IMG/VR virus record: IMGVR_UViG_3300027736_000041 | Coordinates: 1 to 64,000 of that record | DNA: 64,000 bases | Origin: a virus | Strand: one strand, 5' to 3' | Part shown: positions 41,047 through 50,472 of the stretch, piece after piece | How the letters are laid out: each line of letters begins with the position of its first letter | How positions within the stretch are numbered: position 1 is the stretch's first letter | The notes under the pieces: model-generated | Database searches by the model: none | The model's input: the letters and a program-made list of their open reading frames with translations, nothing else | What the model was told of the DNA's origin: nothing | Made by a program: the position numbers and the translations under genes

Positions 41047-41487
41047 ATGGTTACCAAGGCGGAAAAAGAAGCATTTGAGGCAAATGCTGATACCCTTACC
41101 GAAGCGGTTGAAGCAGCAAAGATTCCTCCGCGCATCAAGCCCGTTGGAGATGCCAAGACCTACGATCCTACAAGGCCATTCGAGATTGATGGGCCAGCAG
41201 GAAAGATCGGCGTCGTGCGCGGACACATGAATTTGCAGAGACTTGCAGGACGAGCAGTAGCCACTTCTTTGCAGGGATTGAGCGTTGATCAACGCACGTA
41301 TGAAATGACGTGGATGTCTGTCATGCTTCAATTTGTCACGCAATCACCGGGATATCTCCCTAGTTATTGCGACGGAAACATTGATACGTTCATTGAGAAC
41401 ATTTACGAATTTGAAGACTTAGCGTATTACTACCGGGAATGGGAGAACTGGCGAAACTCGTTTCGTGCAGCACGAACAGTTTCGTAA
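41047..41487 (+). CDS. Tail assembly chaperone, first reading frame
   Basis: The product is 146 residues. AAGGAG precedes ATG 41047. The position between tube and tape measure, helical content (EANADTLTEAVEAAKIPPRI) and an overlapping frame shifted by +1 are the hallmarks of the G/GT-type chaperone pair that binds the tape measure while the tail grows. The frame ends at 41487. In the overlap, the codons TCG TTT CGT (41458-41466) form a likely +1 slip site; the fusion product would be about 343 residues. Confidence 0.7.
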   Translation: MVTKAEKEAFEANADTLTEAVEAAKIPPRIKPVGDAKTYDPTRPFEIDGPAGKIGVVRGHMNLQRLAGRAVATSLQGLSVDQRTYEMTWMSVMLQFVTQSPGYLPSYCDGNIDTFIENIYEFEDLAYYYREWENWRNSFRAARTVS

Positions 41488-42079
41488 ACAAAGTCTTCAA
41501 AAACGCGCATTAAATGAACTGTATCAATCAGAAATACTTGAATGGTACAGAAACCAATATAACATTCCTCTTCAGGAATTTTATACCCAAAACATTGACG
41601 AAGATATTGCGTTTATCGATTTTTATCGTCGTCAGTATTGGAATGAGATTCGTTACGGCGTTCGCACATGGGGCGACAACGACAACGAACTCAAGATGCC
41701 TTCATTCTCGTTGTTCCGGCCATTTGGCGGAGCGTTACCTGTTGCCAATGGATTTGGATTGGATAACTCCTATACGGTAAAGAACGAGCATTATCAACCT
41801 AAAGCGCAGCCTTTGGAAGAAAATACGGATTATGAACCATCTCCCGAAAAAGTGGAGGATGGTTATACTTATATAAAAGCCAAGAATATTCCACAAGAAC
41901 TAAAAGGCGCAGATAGGTTGCGTAGCGTTGAAAATTGGTCGAGTGTCAACGAAACATATGAAACGGATAATTTCAAGGAAATGGTAGAGATGTCTCAAAA
42001 TACTGATAATTTTTGGGAATTGCTAGAAAGCATTACCTTGGAAAATTCCGGATCATCTAAAGAGGAGGGAGATGAATAA
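41465..42079 (+). CDS. Tail assembly chaperone, +1 frameshift extension
   Basis: The frame has no usable start near its beginning: it is open only from 41423, and the GTG at 41465 lacks a ribosome site at proper distance. It is helical and acidic (ALNELYQSEILEWYRNQYNI, then TDNFWELLESITLEN). A ribosome that slips from TTT to the next frame at 41461-41464 would join it to the upstream protein after Phe139. It is the 'GT' extension of tail chaperones. It ends one base before the tape measure. Confidence 0.65.
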   Translation: MQHEQFRKQSLQKRALNELYQSEILEWYRNQYNIPLQEFYTQNIDEDIAFIDFYRRQYWNEIRYGVRTWGDNDNELKMPSFSLFRPFGGALPVANGFGLDNSYTVKNEHYQPKAQPLEENTDYEPSPEKVEDGYTYIKAKNIPQELKGADRLRSVENWSSVNETYETDNFKEMVEMSQNTDNFWELLESITLENSGSSKEEGDE

Positions 42080-45000
42080 ATGACTAGTTCTTACACTCCC
42101 GCCGATTTTGAAAGAGCAATTGCAGAGGGATTAAAAAAAGGTGTTACAGAAGTAACAACTACACTTATTCCTGCCCAAGACAAATTAGACAAGTCAATAG
42201 CAGAACTTGGTAAAGAAGTCACTGCTCTTAACACTGCGGTAGCAGGCATTCCAGCGCAATTAACTGCTATAGCCACCTCTCTTGGCAACATGACGAAAGC
42301 ATTTACTGATTTTAAAGATGGAGCTGCTGATCTAGCAAAGACACTCAGCACGGGTGCCCCTACCAATTTGGCAACACAGATTGCTGCGGGAATTGCGGCC
42401 TCAATTGTTGCTTTGCAGGCTACCTTAAAAGCAGAGATGGCTACTGCCGTAAAAGACGGCATTGATGGAGGAATTGCTGCAAGCGGCGGCGGAGGCGGCG
42501 GAGGAGGCGGCGGAGGCGGCGGCGGAGGAGGCGGAGACCCAACTCGCGGGTATAGAAACCAGCCACAGCACGAAGGCATAATGCACAACATAGGCCAGCA
42601 ATTCATGTGGCAAGGAACTCATTTGCTCGAAGGTGGATTGAAAGCCTTTGCTCCCAGTGGTCTTGATTATCGCCAACAAGCGGAACAGCAGGGCGCATCA
42701 CTTGGTTCATTGTATCGTCAACAACAACGCACGTGGTCAGATTCTACAAGTACAGGTGAGTTCAAGACAAATACGCTAGGCATTGGAAAATATAATGGAG
42801 AAACCTTAGCAGGTGTAACTGATGAGGATCGATTCAGGTCTTTGAATGTTTCAACAAGATTTGCCGGAAGCTCAAGATTGACGCAAAAACAGATATCAGA
42901 TCAAGCCGATACATCGGTAAAGTCGGCATTTGCACTGGGTCTTGATCGAACAAACTATTCGGCAACATTGGAAAGTTTTGGTCGGGCAGGCGCGGTTGGC
43001 GGAGAAACAACAAGAACCGGCTCCGGTAGTGCCATGACCGCAGCAAACAGCGGCAATTTCAAACAGGATCAAAAAGAATTTGCACTTACCATTGCTGAGG
43101 CATTGGCAAATGGAAAATTATTTGATCGCATGGACGAAGTCATGAAAAGCATGGCTGGCATGGCAGATATGGTTGGAGGTCGCATGGGCGATCTTGATCC
43201 GCAAAAATTGGCATCTGCATTTGCCGAAGCTAATAAGGCCGCCGCTGGAGATCCCCGATTGCAAGAAGCCGTACCCGGCTTATTCGGCAAAGTCGATCAA
43301 CAAATGTCAACCATGGTTCGTGATCCAATGTTAGTGGCCGGATATGCCAAAAGCGACGCAGGAAAAGGACGAGGCGGCGCGGACATGCTCTATAACATTC
43401 AAAAGACACTTGAAGGAGGAGATGTTCTTGCAAAATTTGACATGATGGGAAGCGAGTTCAAGACTCGCACTGGATTGACAGCTAACAAATCAACCATGGA
43501 TGAACTAGATAAAATCACAGGATTAAAGGGCGAAGAAAGACGAAAGGCCATAGAAACAAGTGCAATTTTCGGCGTTGAAGGTGTAGGCGAAGCAGGCGTT
43601 GGAAGAGCCCAAGTCGCACTGATGTCAATGAAAGATCGTTATGGTCTTAGTTCGCTTAATGAAACTCGCGGAGCATTAAGTCTTTCAGATTTGAAAGTAT
43701 CAGGTTCAAAACTTACTGATGAGCAAAAAAGTGAAATACAAAAGCTGAAATCAACATCAAATCAGGTACAAACAGCGGTTATTATGGGGACAGAAAAAGC
43801 TGAAGATATTCAAAAATTGATGCAAAAAGAGTATGGAAATTTAAAAAATACCGCTCTAGATGCCTTTATTAATGAAGATGTGTCAAAACTGAAAACACCA
43901 GATGATATTGCCGACTATAAAAAGAGAGCCATTGCCACAGTCAGTACATATGACCAAACGGGAGGAGGTACAGGAGGTGTTGGGGGACCACAAGGAGGAA
44001 AAGACGGCAAGGGCGGGTTGCCTGATTTTGAAAAATTGACAGTTTCTAGCCAAGCATTGTTAGACTCACAAATAAAACTTGCGACTGCAACGGATAAAGT
44101 TGCTACAGGAATGGACGCTTTTAACATTTGGATGAACAAGTTGTTGGCCAATAATCCAACAATCGCCGGAATGGTGGCAAGTCCTGTCGGACAAGGGATA
44201 GTTTCAGGACTGGCGATTGCCGGAACCACCGCCGGAGTAATGGGCGTGGGAAAATACTTTCAACACGGAGGTGAATCAGCAACAAAGCCACATATAGAGG
44301 CTTTGGATGACGCTATCGAGAAAATCAAAGCCAACCCGACTGGTTTACCGCAACAGGACATTGATACAGCAATTGCGGAAGCGAGAAAGAAGGCGGCACC
44401 AAAAATTACCTCTGCAAGAAGATGGGGAAAAGGGAAAGCCGCCGGAGTAATCGCTGTCGGTGCTCTTGCTGTGGCCGGTGTCGCCGCAGCGATAAATCCA
44501 GCAGCTTTTGGATTTGCTGGAGGAGGAGGAGACGTTGGTACTGATGAAGACTACGAAGAAGAGGATGAGGGAAGAGGCGGGGGACTAGACACCAATATAC
44601 AGCAATCAAGTGTAGGAGTACCCACAGGTCCAGCGAGGACGGCAGGAACGCCCTCAGGCGCATCTACGACAAAACTAGGGGAGGATATTGCAAACTCAAC
44701 CGGCACAGCAAGTACCGCTGTCGATGTAATTGAAATGGGATTGGCTGGTGCCAGTAAACTGGGCCTAAAGGGCGCAGGTGCAGTAGCATCCAAATTTGCC
44801 AAGTTCATTCCGGGCATAGGCGGAATCATCGACGCGGTCGGTTCAAATAGCGAAGACATTGCCAAGGGATGGGAAAATTACCAGAAAACAGGAGAGATTT
44901 TTACGCGCGATAATGCGCGAACCCTGTTGTCCACTGGCGCAGGCGCATTGGCAAGTGGTGCATTGAGCCTGATCCCCGGTGTTGGTGCTATTGCGCAAGG

Positions 45001-48000
45001 ATTATTTGGCTCTACAGCGTCAGACCTTGCCTCGTCTGGCGTAAAGGGAATGTTCGATGCGCTCGTGCCGGGATCAAAGGGCACAGGCGGAGGAGGCGAG
45101 ATCAGTCCTCCGACTACTGGACAAATAGCACCCGGCGCTCCGATACAGCCCGGTGGACCCATGCAATTGAAAGATGCCACATTTCTTGGGAATGTGACCA
45201 TCGGCCGAATGACGGTTGTGCAGCAGGATGTACAACAATCTGCAAGCGCCAAGGATTTGCTGAATGCGCAGAATATTGCACCATCAGTACGGGTCACTGC
45301 ACCATCAAGTACCAGTGTTCCTACAGGAAACAGTCTCCCAGTAGCTGGTCGCCCCGGAGGAGTGGCATACGATGAGTCACTAAGTGGTTCGAAAACACCG
45401 TGGACTTCTGTAGTACGCAACAACAATGATCCAGAAAATAACGGCATCAGGAACAACCAAGCGTTTTATTCCATGGATGCAGATTACGCAAAAAATAATC
45501 CAAATTTGACTCCAGAAGTGCTGAGCAAAACTAATCAAGCATTAATCAATGCGGGACGAAATAACAATATTGCTCCTGAATTGCTCAAGGCACTTGCAAT
45601 ACAAGAAAGCGGACTTGATCCAAGCAAAACAAATGGAAATGCCAAAGGACTTCTCCAATTGATGCCAGAAGCTGCTAGACAGATGAATGGCGGTAAAGAT
45701 CCAACACAAGAAGAATTGCTCGATCCTAATTTCAATGCAAATTTGTCAGCAAAATATTTGAATTTTATTGCAAACAAAATGAAGGCCGATGGTAAAGACG
45801 TAACAGTCGCGGGAGTTGTGTCTCGATACTTCCAAGGACCAAGCGCCACTGATGAAACTGTAGCAAGACCTGACGTTGTAGCATATGCCGAACAAGTCGA
45901 AACGAGAGCATCGAAATTACAAGGTTTCGCGAGCAATCCTCATGGTGGCGGGAGAGACATTCTTAGTTTTAATGATGTTCTTGCCGATCTTACCAAAAAA
46001 GATGCTAATGGACGTTATTCGAGTACTGTGACTCCGACGATGACGCAACGACAATGGGAAACAACGCAAGCCGTAGGCTCCAACGAATGGACATCGAATG
46101 GAGTAAAAGTAAGGGCTCCCGGCGCACCGGCAGGAAGTGATCCAGATCATAGAGGCATTGACATTTCAGGCGGAGGAGGCCGACCTACTGGTGTAAGGAA
46201 TATTACTGAAGGGACTGTTGTAGGAAGAGGATTTGCCGGAGACAAAAAAGGTGATAAAACGGGTTTTGGCAATTACGTTCTTATTCGGCCCACTGCGGCA
46301 CCCGATACAACAATATTGTATGGACATTTGGCAAATCCAACTGAATGGGCAGTAAATGCCCACGTTGGTAAAGGAGCTGTTCTCGGCACGATGGGAAGTA
46401 CGGGCCATTCAAGCGGACCACATGTTCATATACAGGCATGGAAAGGCGCAAAAGTAGTTAAAGATTTCGAAGATACAACGAATTTTACTGATCAACAATA
46501 TAGTCAACACAAAGGAATCATTCAAGGCGTCGGATTGAAAGGCGGACAAACTGTAGATGTAGTAGATACATTACGGCAAATATCGGGCGGATCATCTAAG
46601 TCCGGCGGATGGGCAGGAGTTAATTCGACTACTTTCACTGGCGGACCAATAGGAAAAGGGGGCGGGATGGATACTGGCTCTCAAGTTGCCAATTTCAGTG
46701 GCTCTACAGCAACAGCCAATCCCATGTCGTTCCCCACAATCAATGGCGAGATCAACATTTCGGTTCGACCGGATGAGGCTAGCATGATAAAATTAATTAC
46801 CACAATATTGAATTCTTCCAATGTCAAATCTGAAGGATCAACCGCGACATTGACATTCCAGATTGACGGTCATGTTACAGGAACGGGTGGCGGTTCTGAT
46901 GAACCAGCAGAGACACATTCGGACGCTGGCGGAGGCAGCGGAGGAAGTGCGCCTGCGCCTGCTGCCACGAACACACCCGATATTGGCGGAGCAACCCCCA
47001 TAGCACCTCGTACTGGCACGCTTGATGCATTGAGAGGAACTGGACGTGGACCTGCAGTACCGACGGTAAAATCAGGCCCATCAACTTCTCCTCCTTCTCC
47101 TTCTGATCCTGTTGTGTCCACTGATCCCCTTAGAGAACAACGTCAGGGAGAGCAAACTACTGGTGGTAGAGGATCAGCACCCGGTTCCGGTGGACGTGCA
47201 CCCGTGATGATGGACGGTCAGCAACAAGATACGGGCATGGCTCCTGCGAGTCCTGCGGCTGCTACTCGGAACAATAATATGTGGTCGAATTTCGCTGCTC
47301 CACAGGCACCACCAGCACCACCAGCACCAGACCCGATGCAAAATGGCGAAACAGCACAGCAGTCGGTCCGGCCACCAGCACCACCAGCACCAGACCCGAT
47401 GCAAAATGGCGAAACAGCACAGCAGTCGATCCGGCCACCGGCACCACCAGCACCAGACCCGATGCAAAATGGCGAAACAGCACAGCAGTCGGTCCCAAGA
47501 TCGGCTCCAGTTGACTCTGGAGGTGGACGAGGTACTGTTACAGTGCCCGCAGGCAGACTGGGTGGTTCCGGTCCTTCGGATTACAGATTAAGCGCAACCG
47601 GAGAAAAAATATACAATGATCCCAACGCACCGCGGACAATGCAAGTACCGGCACCGCCGCCGCAAATCGATTTGGGCGCAGCGGCTCAAAGATTGGGAAA
47701 TGCTGCTGCAGATAGTTTTGGGGCAGGTGCGTCACAAGTTGCGGAACAAGTTGGAGCAAATCAGATGAGGGCGTCTCAGGCAGAAAATGAAGGTGCCTCC
47801 ATGATTGGCGACGCATTGCTCTCGGGCGCTTCCAGTGTCGCAGGCATGTTTGGTAATGCGGCCGCAGGAATTTCAAATGCATGGAATGCTCAACAAGAAG
47901 CTTCAGCAAAACATAAGGCGGAACAAGCGGCCAAGGAAAGGGAGGCATATGTTGCTCGTCAATCAGCAGGTATATTAGGATCAGATTACACAGTAGATGC

Positions 48001-48028
48001 AGCAGGCCGGAAAGTTCCCAAGAAATGA
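42080..48028 (+). CDS. Tape measure protein with lytic transglycosylase and M23 peptidase domains
   Basis: The product is 1982 residues and sets tail length; it is ejected early and can cut peptidoglycan during DNA entry. Coiled-coil N-terminus, poly-Gly run near residues 136-152, helical middle with hydrophobic segments (GKAAGVIAVGALAVAGVAAA), then an SLT-type domain (ELLKALAIQESGLDPSKTNG, catalytic Glu1176) and an M23 domain (HRGIDIS with His1357 and Asp1361; GHSSGPHVHIQ with His1448 and His1450). A C-terminal Pro/Ala repeat region follows. AGGAGGGAG lies upstream. Confidence 0.88.
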   Translation: MTSSYTPADFERAIAEGLKKGVTEVTTTLIPAQDKLDKSIAELGKEVTALNTAVAGIPAQLTAIATSLGNMTKAFTDFKDGAADLAKTLSTGAPTNLATQIAAGIAASIVALQATLKAEMATAVKDGIDGGIAASGGGGGGGGGGGGGGGGGDPTRGYRNQPQHEGIMHNIGQQFMWQGTHLLEGGLKAFAPSGLDYRQQAEQQGASLGSLYRQQQRTWSDSTSTGEFKTNTLGIGKYNGETLAGVTDEDRFRSLNVSTRFAGSSRLTQKQISDQADTSVKSAFALGLDRTNYSATLESFGRAGAVGGETTRTGSGSAMTAANSGNFKQDQKEFALTIAEALANGKLFDRMDEVMKSMAGMADMVGGRMGDLDPQKLASAFAEANKAAAGDPRLQEAVPGLFGKVDQQMSTMVRDPMLVAGYAKSDAGKGRGGADMLYNIQKTLEGGDVLAKFDMMGSEFKTRTGLTANKSTMDELDKITGLKGEERRKAIETSAIFGVEGVGEAGVGRAQVALMSMKDRYGLSSLNETRGALSLSDLKVSGSKLTDEQKSEIQKLKSTSNQVQTAVIMGTEKAEDIQKLMQKEYGNLKNTALDAFINEDVSKLKTPDDIADYKKRAIATVSTYDQTGGGTGGVGGPQGGKDGKGGLPDFEKLTVSSQALLDSQIKLATATDKVATGMDAFNIWMNKLLANNPTIAGMVASPVGQGIVSGLAIAGTTAGVMGVGKYFQHGGESATKPHIEALDDAIEKIKANPTGLPQQDIDTAIAEARKKAAPKITSARRWGKGKAAGVIAVGALAVAGVAAAINPAAFGFAGGGGDVGTDEDYEEEDEGRGGGLDTNIQQSSVGVPTGPARTAGTPSGASTTKLGEDIANSTGTASTAVDVIEMGLAGASKLGLKGAGAVASKFAKFIPGIGGIIDAVGSNSEDIAKGWENYQKTGEIFTRDNARTLLSTGAGALASGALSLIPGVGAIAQGLFGSTASDLASSGVKGMFDALVPGSKGTGGGGEISPPTTGQIAPGAPIQPGGPMQLKDATFLGNVTIGRMTVVQQDVQQSASAKDLLNAQNIAPSVRVTAPSSTSVPTGNSLPVAGRPGGVAYDESLSGSKTPWTSVVRNNNDPENNGIRNNQAFYSMDADYAKNNPNLTPEVLSKTNQALINAGRNNNIAPELLKALAIQESGLDPSKTNGNAKGLLQLMPEAARQMNGGKDPTQEELLDPNFNANLSAKYLNFIANKMKADGKDVTVAGVVSRYFQGPSATDETVARPDVVAYAEQVETRASKLQGFASNPHGGGRDILSFNDVLADLTKKDANGRYSSTVTPTMTQRQWETTQAVGSNEWTSNGVKVRAPGAPAGSDPDHRGIDISGGGGRPTGVRNITEGTVVGRGFAGDKKGDKTGFGNYVLIRPTAAPDTTILYGHLANPTEWAVNAHVGKGAVLGTMGSTGHSSGPHVHIQAWKGAKVVKDFEDTTNFTDQQYSQHKGIIQGVGLKGGQTVDVVDTLRQISGGSSKSGGWAGVNSTTFTGGPIGKGGGMDTGSQVANFSGSTATANPMSFPTINGEINISVRPDEASMIKLITTILNSSNVKSEGSTATLTFQIDGHVTGTGGGSDEPAETHSDAGGGSGGSAPAPAATNTPDIGGATPIAPRTGTLDALRGTGRGPAVPTVKSGPSTSPPSPSDPVVSTDPLREQRQGEQTTGGRGSAPGSGGRAPVMMDGQQQDTGMAPASPAAATRNNNMWSNFAAPQAPPAPPAPDPMQNGETAQQSVRPPAPPAPDPMQNGETAQQSIRPPAPPAPDPMQNGETAQQSVPRSAPVDSGGGRGTVTVPAGRLGGSGPSDYRLSATGEKIYNDPNAPRTMQVPAPPPQIDLGAAAQRLGNAAADSFGAGASQVAEQVGANQMRASQAENEGASMIGDALLSGASSVAGMFGNAAAGISNAWNAQQEASAKHKAEQAAKEREAYVARQSAGILGSDYTVDAAGRKVPKK
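42484..42534 (+). repeat. GGC/GGA run encoding poly-glycine
   Basis: About 17 consecutive Gly codons (GGC, GGA) in the tape measure gene, preceding DPTRGYR. It is a flexible linker between the N-terminal coil and the next domain. Confidence 0.85.
47307..47497 (+). repeat. Three 63-bp tandem repeats in the tape measure gene
   Basis: Three units encode PPAPPAPDPMQNGETAQQSV with few changes (one SIR instead of SVR). The units are nearly identical in DNA, so they were duplicated recently. Confidence 0.85.
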
Positions 48029-49584
48029 GAATTATAGAAATCAATCAGAATAAACAAGGTGGAGTATTCCAACAAATAATTGTGGGCGGATTTGATTTGA
48101 CGCAATTTGTATTGGGAGGAACAGTGCGGAGATCAATTGGCAATCCCGCCGGAGAATTTGAATTGAAATTGCGTCCTTTGGTAGACAAGAACGGAGCAAT
48201 ACTAGATATTCCGATTTTGCCAAATGATTATTGTGAAATACGTGTGGACAGGCAATATATTCCAAATGGACCCAGAGCAGGAATTAAATTGCTGATGCGA
48301 GGATTAGTGGATTCAGTCAAGTTGACGGAAGCAGCAGATCAAGGGCCACAAGGAGTTGTCAGTCGCGCAGTGTCTATTGGCGGATCAGATTTGGGAAAAA
48401 TATTTCAGCGTAAACAAATTCAGTTGCCTCCAGATGGCATTACCGATGAATTCAATACTTCATTTTTAGATTATGTGACAACATTATTAGGACAAGACGC
48501 AGGTGGATTTGAATTTGACATGCCCATGGAGGTATGGATAGATTTTTTCTTGACGAAAATTTATTCCGACGATAAAATTGCATTAGGATCAAAAAGATTA
48601 AATGACAATGCATTATGGATCAAATCAGAATTTAATCTTCCAAAAACACCGCAAGGAAAAACTCGTTTGAGAGTTATGAAAGCGCCGATTTTGAATAATT
48701 TTCAAGGAAGCTTGTGGGATTTTATAACGTTCTATTGCAGCAAGCCCTTTTTAGAGATTTTCTTGAATGATGAAGAGGACTACACGGTGTTGACGTGTCG
48801 ATGGGTTCCATGGCTGAATGCATTGGATCAGGTTCCTTTGCAACATTCTTTCACAGAGCAAGGCAGTTTTCCATGGTTTGACGAATCCAAGGTTGATATG
48901 TTGTATTTAAAAAATTATGATATTGTTACTGAAAAACAATTAACAAGAAATGATTTTGATAGGTACACGTATTTTTTGACAAAACCATATCAATCATGGT
49001 TTTCACAAGGATCGGGTGGATTAACCGAAGGAGCGTTGTTTGCAGATACACAGCCAACTCTTGATCCAGATGGAAAGATTAGTACATGGCGAAATCCGTA
49101 TTATGATATGGCAGGTCAAGATCAATTTGGATACAAGCCCATGGTAGTAAAAATGCCTTTTTATGGGCAAGTAGGACAAGGATCAAATGAAGTATCGTTT
49201 GAATTGCAATTCATTGCTAAGGATTGCAACAAATGGCTTGTCGATATTTTTACATTTACCGATTTGTTGTATACAGGATCAATTACAATAATTGGAACTC
49301 CAGACGTAAAATTAGGACAATGGATCAAAATTGGAGACGACAATGATCCCCGTCAACTTACAGGATACGTCCAAAGTATCGAACATTCATGGGTAGTGTC
49401 TCCTGCGCCGCAATTCTTGACCAGATTGGGATTGACACGTATTTCAAACGTCGATGGACAATTAAACAGGGACAGACTCAAGGGCGAATACATGCAGCAC
49501 GTAGATGGAGTTAATCGCCCGCAAAGCATCAGTGGTTATGCGTTAGCGGGACTTCAATCTAGGCCTGATCCTAATACACTTTAA
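48025..49584 (+). CDS. Baseplate hub-like protein
   Basis: The product is 519 residues; ATGA overlap with the tape measure stop. It begins with a beta-rich domain of hub type (GGFDLTQFVLGGTVRRSIGN, then AGEFELKLRPLVDKNG) and continues with GVVSRAVSIGGSDLGKIFQR, which fits the gp27/gpD-like fold that joins tail tube and spike. Its place between tape measure and spike supports this. There is no recognisable enzymatic motif. Confidence 0.65.
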   Translation: MRIIEINQNKQGGVFQQIIVGGFDLTQFVLGGTVRRSIGNPAGEFELKLRPLVDKNGAILDIPILPNDYCEIRVDRQYIPNGPRAGIKLLMRGLVDSVKLTEAADQGPQGVVSRAVSIGGSDLGKIFQRKQIQLPPDGITDEFNTSFLDYVTTLLGQDAGGFEFDMPMEVWIDFFLTKIYSDDKIALGSKRLNDNALWIKSEFNLPKTPQGKTRLRVMKAPILNNFQGSLWDFITFYCSKPFLEIFLNDEEDYTVLTCRWVPWLNALDQVPLQHSFTEQGSFPWFDESKVDMLYLKNYDIVTEKQLTRNDFDRYTYFLTKPYQSWFSQGSGGLTEGALFADTQPTLDPDGKISTWRNPYYDMAGQDQFGYKPMVVKMPFYGQVGQGSNEVSFELQFIAKDCNKWLVDIFTFTDLLYTGSITIIGTPDVKLGQWIKIGDDNDPRQLTGYVQSIEHSWVVSPAPQFLTRLGLTRISNVDGQLNRDRLKGEYMQHVDGVNRPQSISGYALAGLQSRPDPNTL

Positions 49585-49596
49585 AAAGGAAGAAAA

Positions 49597-50457
49597 ATGG
49601 GAACATATCCAACAACCATGAGGGGTTCTGCCGCAATGGCGGATGTGCGAAATGGCGTGGAAAGCGCGTATGGCACATCTCGTGGGCCGATGCTTGGTCG
49701 TGTGTTGGGCATCAACTGGGCCAAGAGGACGTTGAAGTGTGTTGGCATGCACATGGACGAGGGGTCAGGACCATGGATCGACGTGCCAATTGCATCGAGT
49801 GTATTTACGCAATCGGAAGCATCTCATTGGATTCCCAGTGTTGCTCCACCAGTGGATACGTCGTTTTCCGGATTGTCGGCTTTGGACGGAGTTGATGATG
49901 CCATTGCGATTATTGTATTTGCCAACAATAATCCAATATTTCCTATTTGTGTCGGTTTTCTTCCGCCCCTTTATCATGAATTTTCATTTGATGAGCCGGG
50001 AACAAAAATAGATCGTCATGCTAGTGATGTGTATAGCAGGATGACAAGCAATGGAACGTATGAATTTGCGTTCCCTGATGGAACGTATTTCAAGGTAGCT
50101 CCCATTACGGAAAACATAGGGTTGACGGATTTATCCAGTGGCAATGTTCATGAAAGTCGTCCATGGACCATTGTCAAGGACGATCCACGGTTTGTGACCA
50201 TGATGCATTCCAGTGGCGCATCGGTTGTGATTGATCCTTTTGGAAATATGTCGGTATCTACTCCAACAAATTTAAACGTCAATGCGGTTGGATCAACCAC
50301 AATTCAAAGCACAGGATCACTTACAATAAATACATCTTCTACTATAAGTATTAATAGTTCTGGTGGAAATATCACGGTAAATGGAGTAAATCTTGTTACT
50401 CATAATCATGTGGTATCTGTAAATGGCTCGAATCAATCAACAAGTGGACCACAATAG
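49597..50457 (+). CDS. Baseplate spike (gpV/gp5-like)
   Basis: The product is 286 residues, with AAAGGAAGAA upstream. It has an OB-fold-like N-terminal half (GRVLGINWAKRTLKCVGMHM) followed by Thr/Ser-rich beta-helix repeats (SVSTPTNLNVNAVGSTTIQS, then TSSTISINSSGG) and an ending with HNH (VTHNHVV). In P2 gpV the spike tip carries a HxH metal-binding motif; this sequence has the same layout. It pierces the outer membrane. Confidence 0.75.
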   Translation: MGTYPTTMRGSAAMADVRNGVESAYGTSRGPMLGRVLGINWAKRTLKCVGMHMDEGSGPWIDVPIASSVFTQSEASHWIPSVAPPVDTSFSGLSALDGVDDAIAIIVFANNNPIFPICVGFLPPLYHEFSFDEPGTKIDRHASDVYSRMTSNGTYEFAFPDGTYFKVAPITENIGLTDLSSGNVHESRPWTIVKDDPRFVTMMHSSGASVVIDPFGNMSVSTPTNLNVNAVGSTTIQSTGSLTINTSSTISINSSGGNITVNGVNLVTHNHVVSVNGSNQSTSGPQ

Positions 50458-50472
50458 TCCGGGGAGTCTTTC

